DNA of 64,000 nucleotides from Rhizobium sp. R635 (GCF_002211285.1 NZ_LOKX01000001.1:1-64000); one strand, 5' to 3'; positions 45,748 to 57,045 are shown, counted from the first letter of the stretch. The notes: generated from the letters alone by a model not told the origin. Numbers and translations are program-made.

Positions 45748-48700
45748 AGATCGCCTTGGTGCCCTGCTTGTTGTGTTCGAGCAGCGCCTTCACCGTCGCG
45801 TCGGTCACTTTGCCGTCCGGCTCCTGGCCGATCGATTTCTGGAAGCTCTTGATCGCGGCAACGGTCTTGGCGCCCATTTCTCCATCCGGAACTCCGGCGT
45901 CGAAGCCGTTGTTGTTGAGGATCGCCTGGATGTTGCGGATCGCCTTTTTCATGTCGACGCTTGCCGTCTTCGTGCCCGTGCCCGCCCATTCGTCCGGAAC
46001 GTCGATGCCGTTGGCGCGATGGTCGAGCGGCTCCGGCTTCCAGAGATCGGCCTTGGCGCGCGCCTTTTCGAGTTGATCGGGCTTCATGGCCTTGGCCACT
46101 TCGTCGCGCTTCTGCGCCGCATCCTTGTCGCCGGCCTTGGCGGCGATCGCGAACCACTTGTAGGACTCTTCGAGATCCGCCGGGACCCCGTTTCCGCGGG
46201 CACAGAGGATCGCCAGGTTGAACTGGCTGTCGGTGATGCCGAGGTTGGCAGCCTTGGTGAACCACGAGGCGGCCGTTGCATAATCCTGCTGGCCGAGCGC
46301 GCCGGAGGCGTAGAGAACGGCGAGATTGTGCATGGCGCTGGCATTGCCCTGGTTTGCCGCCTGCTCGTAGAAGCCCTTCGCCTTGTTGACGTCGCGTTCG
46401 ACGCCGTTGCCCTTCTCATACATGCTGCCGAGCCGGTATTGCGCCGGCGCGAAGCCTTTATCGGCCGAAAGCTGATACCAGCTTGCCGCCTGCTTCTGAT
46501 CGACCGCCATGCCGTTGCGGCCGTCCGAATAACGCGCGCCGATTTCGAACAGCGCCAGCGCATCGCCGCCCTGCGCCGCATCGGCCAGCGATTTCGGTTG
46601 CACGGTGTCGGGAATGGTGATCGCGGCCTGCGGTGCGGGCGCTGCCGTGGTGGGGGCGGCGGGAACGAAACCCGACGTCTCCTGCGTTGCGCCAGCCGCA
46701 TCGGGTGCGGCAAGGGTCGCAGCACCTTCGCCGTCGAGCGGCGCCGCGTCGGTCAGATGCTCGCCGGTAACAGGCGCAGCTGCGTCCGGTTGCGCCTGTT
46801 CGGCGGCGGGAGGCGTCGCCTCCGCTGTGGGGGCATTTGCTTCGGCAACGCCGGCATCGATCTGTGCGGGCGTCGCTTCGGGCAAGGCCGGCGCCGGATT
46901 TTCGGTCGCTCCCGTCAGCGCGGACACCTCTGCCGGCGGCTGCGGCGCGCTCTCGCCGCTCGTCAGCGTGCGGGCAAGCGGAAAGGCCATGATGGCGAGC
47001 AGCACGGCGCCGATTGCCAGCAGGATCGGCCGGCGGTAGCGCGAAAAGGCGCTGGTCTTGCCTGTTTTGTCAGTCTTGCCGGCCTTGTCGGCGATCGCGC
47101 CCTTCTTTTCTGCCTTGACTGCTGCCTGCTTCGGATTGGCGTCGACCTCCATGGCGGCGGCCTGTGCCGCGCGGCGGGCGGCGGCGATGTAATCGGCGCG
47201 GTCGTTTTCGCCGGCAGGTTTGCCGCGCGCGGCACTCTGGCTGGCGCGTACCCGTTCGAGGATCTTCTTGACGTCAGGCGCGCCGGAGCCCGGCTCGAGC
47301 AATTCGTTGGCGGCATCAGTCGGAACCACGTCGGCGGGGTCGATCGACGGGGCCGGGTCGATGACTGCCCGTTCGCTGGACTTTGCCTTGACCTCGGCCT
47401 TTTTGCCGGGCCGCAGCCGTTTGCCGAGGCTGGCGAGCAGGCTGGCCTTCGCGGGCGCCGGCGTCGCAGCCTCCGGCGAGCGGGTCGCGGCTTCGATGGC
47501 GATCGCACTTGCTCCGCTCATGGCCGCAGCCTGCGCCGGGGCGGCAGGCTCCGCCGCGACCTCGGCCGTGCGGATGACGGGAGAGGCCTTCGCCGTCGCG
47601 GCAGCGGCCGGAGCCAGGAAAGTTTCGGCCTCTTCCACGACAAGCGCATAGGGATCGACGTCGAAATCGACGTCGGCGACGGGCATCTGGGCGATTGGCC
47701 GCCCGCGCTCTTCCATACCGTCGAGGCGGTCGGCGATATGCACCAGCGTCTCGTGCAATGCCTTGAAGGTCTTGTGCGTGCGCTCCTCGCTGTCGCGGGT
47801 GATATCTTCGAGATGGCGCAGATCTTCGGCCAGCGCCGTCAGCGCCGACATGTCGGCGGCAGGCACGGCGCCCTGGGCGCCGCCGTTACGCGAATAGGCG
47901 TCGACGACGGCTTCCGCCGCCTGCCGGGCGGCCTCGATGATATATTCGTCGCTCGTCGCCATATAGTCTTCGATCGCGCCCATACGGCGGTCGAGATCGG
48001 CGGGTATCTGGGCGCTTTCGCGCGGCTCGCTCATCAGTGCCGAAAGATTGGCGATCTGGTCCTCGAGGTTCTTCAGCGCCCTGGGATCGGTCGCCGGCGC
48101 TGATGTGCTCTCTTCCAGCCGTGCGGCGATGTCGCTCAGCCGCCCTTCCAGACGCCGGAAGGCGCCGTCCTCGATCGCGGCTGATGGAACCGGCTGCTGA
48201 TGGGCCATCTCGTCGATGCGCCGGGCGAGATAATCGAGCCGCTGCGCCAGCACGTCGTTGACGGCGCCGTTTTCGAGCGCGTCGATCTTGCGGGAAATGT
48301 CGGAAAGCGTGCCGGTGAGGTCGGGCTGCGGGGCGGCCTTCTGCGTCCGTTCCAGGAGATAGGAGAGATGTTCCAGCCGCTCGTCGAGCCGCGACGTCGC
48401 TTCCGCCTTCGTCAGTTCCTCGACGCGCGCCGTCAGCGCTTCCAGCCGCATCGCCAGCTCGTCGGCGGGCGCCGTGCGGCTGGCCGCGTCATGGCTCATC
48501 ACGTCGATCTGGTCGGCAAGCGCCGAAAGCCGGCTTTCCAGCCGCTGCATCAGCGCCGGGTCGTTGGCGGCTGCGGTGCGCCCGCTTGCCGCGATCGCCC
48601 GGCTGATCTCGTCGAGCCGCATGTCCATGGCGGCGAACTGCTCGGACATGATCCGGTCGTGCGGCTGGATCATGTTGCCGAACTGCTCCATCGCCGTGGC

Positions 48701-49522
48701 GATGGCGATGAGCTTGTCTTCCAGCGCCCGTACCGCCGGACTTTCGCCCATGCCGCCGATGTGGCGCTTGATGTCGTCGAGCCGGTAGGCGAGCGAAACG
48801 AGTTCTTCCTGCAGCCCTTCGGTATCGAGCGCGGCGAGCCGGCTCTCGAAGCCGTCCCAGCGATTTTCCATGTGACGCAGCGAATCCTCGCGCGCCAGCC
48901 CGTCCATCAGCGAGCGCAGTTCTTCGAAGTCTTCGCGCAGGCCGGCTGCCTCCGGCCCGGCGGAACGGCCGGTCAAGTGGGTGATGCTCTGGGCAAGCCG
49001 GCTCATGTCGGCGCGGATGTCGTCGGCGAAACGGCCGTCTCCGGCACTCGTTTTGATCTCGCGCAATTCGGCGCGCAGCGCGTTCATCTCGCGGGTGACG
49101 CCCTCGGAAATATCGCGCTTCAGGTCTTGGCGCAGGTTGACGAGCGCCTGGGCGATCTCCGTCATCGTGTCATCGCCCGCCCGGAAGGCAGGCTGCGGGG
49201 CGGCGGCGCGTGGCATGGGCTCGCGAATCTGGGGTGTTTGTTCTCGTCCATAGGGCCGTTCGCGGCCGGCGTCGAGAGCGCGCTGGCGCTGGCGGATTTC
49301 CGCGAGCGGATCCGGCCGCGGCTCGAGCGGCGCTCGTGCGGGATGCGGGGCATGTGAGCTGGCGTAAGGATCACGCTCGGCCGTTGCCGTGCGCGGCCGC
49401 TGGTCGCGCCCGCTGCCCATCAGCCCTTCTATCCGCGCCTCCAGCCCCTCGATCGTGCGGTTCAGCGCATCAAGCGAGGTCCTGTCGGACTGCCGGGAAG
49501 GATTTGATCGCGATCCGTTCAT
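45746..49522 (-). CDS. podJ: PodJ-like polar localisation factor
   Basis: 1258-residue membrane protein organising a cell pole. Order: long cytoplasmic coiled-coil region (~1-700; repeats such as LESRLSALADQIDVM and LAQRLDYLARRIDEM), disordered Ala/Pro-rich part, one membrane helix near residue 840 (PILLAIGAVLLAIMAFPLAR), Ala/Pro/Glu-rich linker, Sel1-like repeats (~975-1140; GDALALFEIGARYSDGRNGM, KGFAPAQYRLGSMYEKGNGV) and a C-terminal peptidoglycan-binding domain (IRNIQAILNNNGFDAGVPDG). This is the architecture of PodJ in Caulobacter, Sinorhizobium and Agrobacterium. ATG 49522 is preferred over GTG 49600 on the family pattern MNGSRSNPS. Single gene with its own terminator. Confidence 0.9.
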   Translation of the reverse strand: MNGSRSNPSRQSDRTSLDALNRTIEGLEARIEGLMGSGRDQRPRTATAERDPYASSHAPHPARAPLEPRPDPLAEIRQRQRALDAGRERPYGREQTPQIREPMPRAAAPQPAFRAGDDTMTEIAQALVNLRQDLKRDISEGVTREMNALRAELREIKTSAGDGRFADDIRADMSRLAQSITHLTGRSAGPEAAGLREDFEELRSLMDGLAREDSLRHMENRWDGFESRLAALDTEGLQEELVSLAYRLDDIKRHIGGMGESPAVRALEDKLIAIATAMEQFGNMIQPHDRIMSEQFAAMDMRLDEISRAIAASGRTAAANDPALMQRLESRLSALADQIDVMSHDAASRTAPADELAMRLEALTARVEELTKAEATSRLDERLEHLSYLLERTQKAAPQPDLTGTLSDISRKIDALENGAVNDVLAQRLDYLARRIDEMAHQQPVPSAAIEDGAFRRLEGRLSDIAARLEESTSAPATDPRALKNLEDQIANLSALMSEPRESAQIPADLDRRMGAIEDYMATSDEYIIEAARQAAEAVVDAYSRNGGAQGAVPAADMSALTALAEDLRHLEDITRDSEERTHKTFKALHETLVHIADRLDGMEERGRPIAQMPVADVDFDVDPYALVVEEAETFLAPAAAATAKASPVIRTAEVAAEPAAPAQAAAMSGASAIAIEAATRSPEAATPAPAKASLLASLGKRLRPGKKAEVKAKSSERAVIDPAPSIDPADVVPTDAANELLEPGSGAPDVKKILERVRASQSAARGKPAGENDRADYIAAARRAAQAAAMEVDANPKQAAVKAEKKGAIADKAGKTDKTGKTSAFSRYRRPILLAIGAVLLAIMAFPLARTLTSGESAPQPPAEVSALTGATENPAPALPEATPAQIDAGVAEANAPTAEATPPAAEQAQPDAAAPVTGEHLTDAAPLDGEGAATLAAPDAAGATQETSGFVPAAPTTAAPAPQAAITIPDTVQPKSLADAAQGGDALALFEIGARYSDGRNGMAVDQKQAASWYQLSADKGFAPAQYRLGSMYEKGNGVERDVNKAKGFYEQAANQGNASAMHNLAVLYASGALGQQDYATAASWFTKAANLGITDSQFNLAILCARGNGVPADLEESYKWFAIAAKAGDKDAAQKRDEVAKAMKPDQLEKARAKADLWKPEPLDHRANGIDVPDEWAGTGTKTASVDMKKAIRNIQAILNNNGFDAGVPDGEMGAKTVAAIKSFQKSIGQEPDGKVTDATVKALLEHNKQGTKAI

Positions 49523-49853
49523 CTTCTTGCTCGCTTCGACTGCTCGACCTCTCGTCAGAGCTCGATCCGTGGCTTTTCCGTCTTTGGCCCGCGTCTTCAC
49601 GCCGGCCGGAGCGCACCATTCATCAGAAGATAGTCAATTAGACTTTTCTCAAGCTGAACGATGTAGCGGCATCCTTAGAAACGCGAGACAGGGAAAAGGA
49701 ATGCGGATCACTACTGCTCAATCCGCACCTTTCATGAAACGTGGTAAACAAGCCGTTAATGTCGCTGAGAATTTTTTAACGCTTATGTTCGAAAGGCCGT
49801 TTTTGGCGGCAATTGCCGTTGAATTCGCTACATTGAGCGGCCCCGCGCCGCGC
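49523..49853. other. Intergenic region between podJ and the VOC gene
   Basis: A 331-bp gap: podJ leader on one side and the 3' end of the VOC gene on the other. AT-rich around 49640-49800. I see no gene, tRNA or clear repeat in it. Confidence 0.4.
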
Positions 49854-50219
49854 TCAGGCGGGCCGGGGATATTGCAGCTCGATCTTCACGCCCTCTGGGC
49901 CATAGACGAAGACCTGGCCGAGATCGGTATCGGGAATATCGTAATATTCGTAGCGATAGCCGCTGGCCTTGATGCGTTCCAGCGCCGGCCCGAATTCGTA
50001 AAGGCTGAAGGCGACATGGTTGAAGATGCCGGGCGGAAAATCGGTGCTGCGCGATGTCAGGCTGAGATGGATGACGGGGCGTTCGTCCAGATAGAGCCAG
50101 TGGCCGCGTGACGCGAAGGGTGGCCGATAGCCTTCCTTGACGCCGAGCAGGGTCTCCAGAAAGCTGATCATGACAGGCGCGTCGCGCGTCTCAATGGTTA
50201 CGTGATCCAGTCGCGGCAT
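49854..50219 (-). CDS. VOC-superfamily (glyoxalase/bleomycin resistance-like) protein
   Basis: 121 residues, two beta-alpha-beta-beta-beta modules. LDHVTIETRDAPVMISFLET with the first His ligand, LYLDERPVIHLSLTSR with the second, FNHVAFSLYEFGPALERIKA, and QVFVYGPEGVKIELQYP with the final Glu. A metal-dependent isomerase, dioxygenase or lyase; the specific reaction is unknown. It follows the glycosylase gene on the same strand after a 98-bp gap. Confidence 0.88.
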   Translation of the reverse strand: MPRLDHVTIETRDAPVMISFLETLLGVKEGYRPPFASRGHWLYLDERPVIHLSLTSRSTDFPPGIFNHVAFSLYEFGPALERIKASGYRYEYYDIPDTDLGQVFVYGPEGVKIELQYPRPA

Positions 50220-50317
50220 CGGGTTCCTCCCAGCCAGCTCCGACGATGCGAGCCTAGCCTTTTCGAGTTCACTGCGAAAGCCGTTTAATCAGCGCTGTAC
50301 TACCTCCGGCCGCAATT

Positions 50318-51007
50318 TCAGTGCGGTTGCGCCGCATCGATCGAATAGGCGCTGATGCGCGAGAGATGGATGAAGGAAAGGCCGGTCTCCTCGGCCCATT
50401 CATTGAAGGCCTGCTGGATCAGCTGCTGGTCCTTTTTCGCCGTGCCGGAGGAGGAGAGCGGCACGCCGGCCGATCTCAAACAGGCAAGCACGTCGACGGT
50501 AGCGACGAAGCTGTCGCGGCCGATGCCGCGCAGGAAATATTGTCCGGTCATGCCGCCGAGCCGGCTGCCGCGTTTGCTCAGCAGGTCGAGAAGGCCGATC
50601 TGGTCCTCCCTCGGCCAATCGGCGAAGAAGGCGCCGGCGCTGCCATATTCTTTCGCCAACTCCCGGATGAAGGCGGCATTGGCCCGCACCGACATGATCT
50701 TCGCGCCGTTGCGGATGATCCGCTCATCCGATGTCAGGTCATGCCAGTAATCATCAGGTTCGATGTTCAGCATGGCCGGATCGAAACCGGAAAACGCCGC
50801 CTCGAAGCCGGGCCACTTGTTGTCGATCACCTTCTGGACGAAGCCGCTGTAGAAAATGCGCCGCGTCATATCCGCGAGAATGCGGTCGTCGGCCATGGCG
50901 CGCAGCCGGTCGTGGTCCGGCTGGTGCTTATCGAGCATTGCCTGCAGCGCGGCTGCTCCGCCTTTTCGTTCTTCCGCACGCTGCCTTATCGTCTCGAAAC
51001 TGATCAT
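50318..51007 (-). CDS. DNA-3-methyladenine glycosylase I-like protein
   Basis: 229 residues related to Tag: TRRIFYSGFVQKVIDNKWPG and FEAAFSGFDPAMLNIEPDD are the family hallmark. The usual N-terminal zinc Cys/His ends are not obvious, so this is a Tag-like group member rather than a proven 3-methyladenine glycosylase. ATG 51007 (MISFETIRQ) is chosen; ten residues upstream do not look coding. Confidence 0.8.
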   Translation of the reverse strand: MISFETIRQRAEERKGGAAALQAMLDKHQPDHDRLRAMADDRILADMTRRIFYSGFVQKVIDNKWPGFEAAFSGFDPAMLNIEPDDYWHDLTSDERIIRNGAKIMSVRANAAFIRELAKEYGSAGAFFADWPREDQIGLLDLLSKRGSRLGGMTGQYFLRGIGRDSFVATVDVLACLRSAGVPLSSSGTAKKDQQLIQQAFNEWAEETGLSFIHLSRISAYSIDAAQPH

Positions 51008-51134
51008 GCCGGCGGCCTCCTGAAGCATCGCAGCCATTGCGGGTTGAAAGACGCTCGCCCTTATACGCAGGTCTGTATTGGAAGGGGAGATGGCGTCCCC
51101 TCAGGCTGATGCCAAACCGTTGCAAAACCCACGA

Positions 51135-51251
51135 CGTCATCCTCGGCCTTGTGCCGAGGATCTGCGAAGGTCGATTAAGTAGCTGAAAATAAACATTTTC
51201 CTGCCAAGGAATTGCAGTGGTTAGATGCTCGGCACAAGGCCGAGCATGACG
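51135..51251. repeat. Pair of inverted palindromic repeats with compensatory changes
   Basis: Two 28-bp units, 51135-51162 and 51224-51251, in opposite orientation, matching at 26 of 28 positions. Each is itself a hairpin with 9-bp arms and a 5-nt loop (ATCCTCGGC/GCCGAGGAT and ATGCTCGGC/GCCGAGCAT). Both differences between the units are paired with each other inside the hairpin. The rest of the 51008-51445 gap holds the beta-oxidation operator and no gene. Confidence 0.8.
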
Positions 51252-51360
51252 GAGGAGGCTTGGTCAACAAACTGAAGAGATGACATCTTCTCCCGATGTT
51301 TCATGCTCGTGGATTCGTGCCGTGGAATTTTTTCACGAAAAGGCGGCCAAGGTGCAAAAT

Positions 51361-51382
51361 TTGACGTTTACGCAAACGTCAA
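51361..51382. promoter_or_regulatory. 22-bp palindromic operator, copy 2 (beta-oxidation operon)
   Basis: TTGACGTTT, centre ACGC, AAACGTCAA: one base different from copy 1 at 5297. The first hexamer TTGACG with TATTTT at 51383-51388 (16-bp spacing) could be a promoter, in which case the operator covers it. It lies 64 bp before the acyl-CoA dehydrogenase start. Confidence 0.75.
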
Positions 51383-51445
51383 TATTTTGTAAGACAGTGC
51401 CCAAGGCCGGCGCGACCCGGTCAGTCGAATGGAGGAATTCGCAAG

Positions 51446-53242
51446 ATGCCAGTCTACAAGGCCCCGGTAAACGATACGCTCTTCGTCCTGAACGACGTGC
51501 TGGGCCTCGAACGCTACAACAATCTTCCCGGTTTTGCCGATGCGACGCCCGATATGATCGAAGCGATCCTTGGGGAAGCGGCGAAGGTTGCCGAAGAGGC
51601 TCTCTTTCCGGTGAACTATTCCGGCGATCAGGAAGGCTGCGCGCGCCATGACGATGCGAGCGTCTCGACGCCGAAGGGCTTCAAGGAGGCTTACAAGTCC
51701 TATCGCGAAGGCGGCTGGATCGGCCTTGCGGTGCCCGAGGAATTCGGCGGGCAGGGGCTTCCCTACACGCTGCATGCCGCCGTTGGCGAATATACCTCCG
51801 CCGCCAATATGTCGCTGATGATGTATCCGGGCCTGACGCAGGGCGCGATCGCCGCGATCCTCGTCCACGGCACGCAGGAGCAGAAGGAGACTTACCTGCC
51901 GAAGATGGTCGACGGCTCCTGGTCCGGCACCATGAACCTGACCGAGCCGCACTGCGGCACCGATCTCGGCATGCTGCGCACCAAGGCGGTGCCGCAGGCT
52001 GACGGCAGCTACAAAATATCCGGCCAGAAGATCTTCATCTCCGCCGGTGAGCACGACCTGACCGACAACATCGTCCATCTGGTGCTGGCCCGCATCGAAG
52101 GCGCACCCGACGGCACCAAGGGCATCTCGCTCTTCATCGTCCCGAAATTCCTCGTCGGCAAAGACGGTGCTCTTGGCGACCGCAACGCCGTCTCCTGCGG
52201 CGCGATCGAGCATAAGATGGGCATCCACGGCAACGCCACCTGCGTCATGAATTACGACGAAGCGACAGGTTTCCTCATCGGCGCCGAAAACCGCGGCCTC
52301 AACGCCATGTTCGTGATGATGAACGAGGCCCGGCTCATGGTCGGCCTGCAGGGCATCGGCATTTCCGAGATCGCCTACCAGAATGCCGCGAGCTATGCCC
52401 GCGACCGCATCCAGGGCCGCGCGCTCTCCGGCGTCAAGGCGCCGGATAAGAAGGCCGATCCGATCATCGTCCATCCCGATATCCGCCGGGCGCTGATGAC
52501 CATCCGCGCCTTCAACGAGGCCGGCCGCGCCTTCCTGCTCTGGACTGCGCTGAAGTCCGATATCGCCCACCGCGCCACCGACGAGAAGGAGCGCCAGACC
52601 GCCGACGACATTCTCGGCCTCGTCACTCCGATCCTCAAGGGCGTGATGACCGACAAGGGCTTCGATCACGCCGTCATGGCCCAGCAGGTCTTCGGCGGCC
52701 ACGGCTATATCGAAGAGCACGGCATGAGCCAGTATGTGCGCGATGCCCGCATCGCGATGATCTACGAAGGCGCCAACGGCATCCAGGCGCTCGATCTCGT
52801 CGGCCGCAAGCTCGCCCAGAACGGCGGCCGCGCCGCCATGGCCCTCTTCAAGGAGATCGGCGACTTCTGCGAAGAGAATCGCAGCGACGAGAAACTCTCC
52901 TTCTTCACCAAGCATCTGAAGAAGGGCTTGAACGACGTCCAGGGCGCGACCATGTGGTTCATGCAGAACGCCATGGCCAAGCCCGACAATGCCGGCGCCG
53001 GCTCGACCGACTACATGCATCTCTTCGGCCTCGTCGTTCTCGGCTATATGTGGGCGAAGATGGCGAAGGCCGCCGAGGACGGCCTTGCATCGGGCGGGGG
53101 AGACCGCGAGGATTACCTGAAGAACAAGCTGATCACTGCCCGCTTCTTCATGGAGCGCATCATGCCGGAAACGGCGTTGCGCAAGGCCCGGATCGAAACC
53201 GGCGCCGACACGATGATGGCGCTGGCCGCGGAAGCGTTTTGA
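51446..53242 (+). CDS. Acyl-CoA dehydrogenase
   Basis: FAD enzyme for the first step of beta-oxidation, 598 residues (long form with extra C-terminal domain). LAVPEEFGGQGLPYTLHAAV, MNLTEPHCGTDLGMLRTKA (FAD contact), MIYEGANGIQALDLVGRKL with the catalytic Glu, and HLFGLVVLGYMWAKMAKAA in the C-terminal extension. GGAGG lies upstream of the ATG at 51446. It leads the three-gene operon with a thiolase and a multifunctional enzyme and is preceded by the 22-bp palindrome. Confidence 0.94.
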   Translation: MPVYKAPVNDTLFVLNDVLGLERYNNLPGFADATPDMIEAILGEAAKVAEEALFPVNYSGDQEGCARHDDASVSTPKGFKEAYKSYREGGWIGLAVPEEFGGQGLPYTLHAAVGEYTSAANMSLMMYPGLTQGAIAAILVHGTQEQKETYLPKMVDGSWSGTMNLTEPHCGTDLGMLRTKAVPQADGSYKISGQKIFISAGEHDLTDNIVHLVLARIEGAPDGTKGISLFIVPKFLVGKDGALGDRNAVSCGAIEHKMGIHGNATCVMNYDEATGFLIGAENRGLNAMFVMMNEARLMVGLQGIGISEIAYQNAASYARDRIQGRALSGVKAPDKKADPIIVHPDIRRALMTIRAFNEAGRAFLLWTALKSDIAHRATDEKERQTADDILGLVTPILKGVMTDKGFDHAVMAQQVFGGHGYIEEHGMSQYVRDARIAMIYEGANGIQALDLVGRKLAQNGGRAAMALFKEIGDFCEENRSDEKLSFFTKHLKKGLNDVQGATMWFMQNAMAKPDNAGAGSTDYMHLFGLVVLGYMWAKMAKAAEDGLASGGGDREDYLKNKLITARFFMERIMPETALRKARIETGADTMMALAAEAF

Positions 53243-53254
53243 GTTGAATGGACT

Positions 53255-53274
53255 CCCTCCCCTTGTGGGGAGGG
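53255..53274. repeat. CCCTCCCC-TTGT-GGGGAGGG palindromic repeat
   Basis: Perfect 8-bp stem with a TTGT loop in the gap between the acyl-CoA dehydrogenase and thiolase genes. Same family as 54564 and 43672. Confidence 0.75.
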
Positions 53275-53343
53275 TTGGGGAGGGGCTTCTCTCCTCCTTC
53301 CAAGATTCGAGGCAAGATAGATTGCCGCCAGGGAGATGAGACA

Positions 53344-54552
<1,209 letters not shown>

Positions 54553-54563
54553 CGGGATCTGAA

Positions 54564-54584
54564 CCCTCCCCTTGTGGGAAGGGG
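54564..54584. repeat. CCCTCCCC-TTGT-type palindromic repeat (imperfect copy)
   Basis: CCCTCCCC, loop TTGT, then GGGAAGGGG, in the gap between the thiolase and FadB-like genes. Imperfect copy of the element at 53255. Confidence 0.65.
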
Positions 54585-54619
54585 CTTCACCGCAGAGAAT
54601 TCAGGGAGAGGAATTCCCA

Positions 54620-56833
54620 ATGAGCACCTACATCAACTTCACGCTCGAAATCGACGCCGACGGCATCGCTCTCGTCACCTGGGACATGCCCGGCAAATCG
54701 ATGAACGTTTTTACCGCCGAGGTGATGGAAGAACTCAACGCCATCATCGATGCGACCACTGCTGACGCCGCCGTCAAGGGCGTCGTCTTCACATCGGGCA
54801 AATCCTCCTTCTCCGGCGGCGCCGATCTTTCGATGATCAAGTCGATGTTCAGCGCCTACCAGGAGGAGAAGGCCAAGAGCCCGGAAGCAGCAGTGCAGAC
54901 GCTCTTCGGTCTGGTCGGCCGCATGTCCGGCCTGTTCCGCAAGCTGGAAACCTCCGGCAAGCCCTGGGTGTCAGCGATCAACGGCACCTGCATGGGCGGC
55001 GCTTTCGAACTGTCGCTTGCCTGCCATGGCCGCGTCGCCTCTAATGCCAAGAGCGTCAAGATCGCGCTGCCGGAAGTCAAGGTCGGCATCTTCCCCGGCG
55101 CTGGCGGCACCCAGCGCGTGTCGCGCCTCGCCAACGCCCAGGACGCGCTGCAGATGATGACGACGGGCCAGTCGCTGAGCGGCTCGCGCGCCAAGGCGAT
55201 GAATCTCGTGCATCAGGTGGTCGAACCGGATCAGCTGATCCCCGCCGCCAAGCAGATGATCAAGGACGGTCTGAAGCCGGTTGCCCCCTGGGACGAGAAG
55301 GGCTTCAAGCTGCCGGGCGGCGGCATCTGGACGCCGGCCTCTGCGCAGCTCTGGCCGGCCGCGCCGGCGATCCTGCGCCGCGAGACGTCGGGCAATTATC
55401 CGGCCGCACTCGCCATCCTGAAATGCGTCTATGAAGGCCTGCAGGTGCCGTTCGATACGGGCCTGAAGATCGAGCAGCGTTATTTCACCGAGGTGCTGCA
55501 GACCCGCGAAGCCTTCTCGATGATCCGTTCGCTGTTCATCTCCATGCAGGAGCTCGGCAAGGGCGCCCGCCGCCCAGCCGGCATTCCCAAGACTGAACTA
55601 AAGCATGTCGGCGTCGTCGGCGCCGGTTTCATGGGCGCCTCGATCGCCTATGTCACGGCCGCCGCCGGTCTGGCGGTGACGCTGATCGACCGCGATATGG
55701 AGGCTGCCGCCAAGGGCAAGGCCGTCTGCGAAGGTCTCGTCAAGGATTCTGTCGGTAAGGGACGTCTGACGCAGGACGAGGCAGCCGCCCTTCTCTCCCG
55801 CATCACGCCTTCGGCCGAATATGCCGATCTCGCCACTGCCGATCTCGTCATCGAGGCGGTGTTCGAGGATCGCGAGGTGAAGAAGGCTGTCATCGAGGCG
55901 GTCGAAGCGGTGCTGCCCGAAGGCGCGATCTTCGCCTCCAACACCTCGACCCTGCCGATCACGGGCCTCGCGAAGAATTCGAAGCGCCCCGCCGATTTCA
56001 TCGGCATCCACTTCTTCTCGCCCGTCGAGAAGATGATGCTGACCGAGGTCATCCTCGGAGCGGAAACCGGCGACAGGGCGCTGGCCGTCGCGCTCGATTA
56101 TGTCGCGACGATCAAGAAGACGCCGATCGTCGTCAACGACACCCGCGGCTTCTTCGTCAACCGCTGCGTGCTGCGCTACATGTCGGAAAGCTACGACATG
56201 CTGATCGAGGGCGTGCCGCCCGTCATGATCGAGAATGCCGCCAAGATGGCGGGCATGCCTGTGGGGCCTTTGGCTTTGAACGACGAGGTGGCGATCGACC
56301 TCTCGCTCAAGATCCTCAAGGCGACGGTCGCCGATCTCGGCGAGAAGGCCGTCGATCCCAGGCACATGGACCTCATCTCCCGCATGGTCGAAAAGGAAGG
56401 CCGCTTCGGCCGCAAGAATTCCAAGGGCTTCTACGATTACCCGCCGAAGCCTGCGAAGAAATCCCTCTGGCCTGACCTGAAGACCCTCTACCCGCAGAAG
56501 AAGGCCGATGAGGTCGACGTCGGCGTCCTCAAGCAGCGCTTCCTCGTCACCATCGCGCTGGAAGCCGCCCGCACCGTCGAGGAAGGCATCGTCACCGATC
56601 CGCGCGAAGCCGACGTCGGCTCGATCCTCGGCTTCGGCTTTGCGCCCTACACCGGCGGGGCGCTGAGCTATATCGACGGGATGGGCGTGAAGGTTTTCGT
56701 AGATCTGGCGGAAAAGTTAGCGGAAGCTTACGGAGAGCATTTCAGGCCGACGCCGCTGTTGAAGGATATGGCTGCCAAGGGCGAGACGTTCTATGGGCGG
56801 TTCGATCCCTATACGGAGGCGAAGGCGGCGTAA
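54620..56833 (+). CDS. fadB: Multifunctional enoyl-CoA hydratase / 3-hydroxyacyl-CoA dehydrogenase
   Basis: 737 residues. N-terminal crotonase domain (~1-300): [33 protein letters not shown] and [23 protein letters not shown]-binding hydroxyacyl dehydrogenase domain from ~330: [60 protein letters not shown], then a C-terminal dehydrogenase domain to ~737. Hydrates enoyl-CoA and oxidises the product. Last gene of the operon; a large hairpin element follows at 56895. Confidence 0.95.
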   Translation: MSTYINFTLEIDADGIALVTWDMPGKSMNVFTAEVMEELNAIIDATTADAAVKGVVFTSGKSSFSGGADLSMIKSMFSAYQEEKAKSPEAAVQTLFGLVGRMSGLFRKLETSGKPWVSAINGTCMGGAFELSLACHGRVASNAKSVKIALPEVKVGIFPGAGGTQRVSRLANAQDALQMMTTGQSLSGSRAKAMNLVHQVVEPDQLIPAAKQMIKDGLKPVAPWDEKGFKLPGGGIWTPASAQLWPAAPAILRRETSGNYPAALAILKCVYEGLQVPFDTGLKIEQRYFTEVLQTREAFSMIRSLFISMQELGKGARRPAGIPKTELKHVGVVGAGFMGASIAYVTAAAGLAVTLIDRDMEAAAKGKAVCEGLVKDSVGKGRLTQDEAAALLSRITPSAEYADLATADLVIEAVFEDREVKKAVIEAVEAVLPEGAIFASNTSTLPITGLAKNSKRPADFIGIHFFSPVEKMMLTEVILGAETGDRALAVALDYVATIKKTPIVVNDTRGFFVNRCVLRYMSESYDMLIEGVPPVMIENAAKMAGMPVGPLALNDEVAIDLSLKILKATVADLGEKAVDPRHMDLISRMVEKEGRFGRKNSKGFYDYPPKPAKKSLWPDLKTLYPQKKADEVDVGVLKQRFLVTIALEAARTVEEGIVTDPREADVGSILGFGFAPYTGGALSYIDGMGVKVFVDLAEKLAEAYGEHFRPTPLLKDMAAKGETFYGRFDPYTEAKAA

Positions 56834-56894
56834 GCTGCTTTTGCGGTCTTGATCTGAAGGTGGCCTGTTTTAGAAACGGGCTATCTCTAGCGTC

Positions 56895-56990
56895 GTGCCG
56901 TATGGCACCCCCCTCTGTCCTGCCGGCCCCGGGTCGAGCCACGGGTCTCGACCCGGGGCCGGCAGGACAGAGGGGGGTACCTCACGGCAC
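56895..56990. repeat. 96-bp inverted repeat (large hairpin) after the beta-oxidation operon
   Basis: Two perfect 31-bp arms (56908-56938 and 56947-56977, core CTCTGTCCTGCCGGCCCCGG) with an 8-base loop, extended outward by imperfect arms beginning GTGCCGT and ending ACGGCAC. It is GC-rich and without a U-run. It could end or protect the operon message, or be a mobile repeat. Confidence 0.85.
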
Positions 56991-57045
56991 AGCGGTCAAG
57001 AGATCACTTCCCGCGGCGAGCACAATCGGAAACATCGCCAGCAAT

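Noticed and set aside
44577..46265. Minus-strand frame joined upstream of the TIGR02186 gene
   Set aside because: The upstream part is an Arg-rich shadow of the TauE/SafE and PodJ genes. The real protein starts at 44576.
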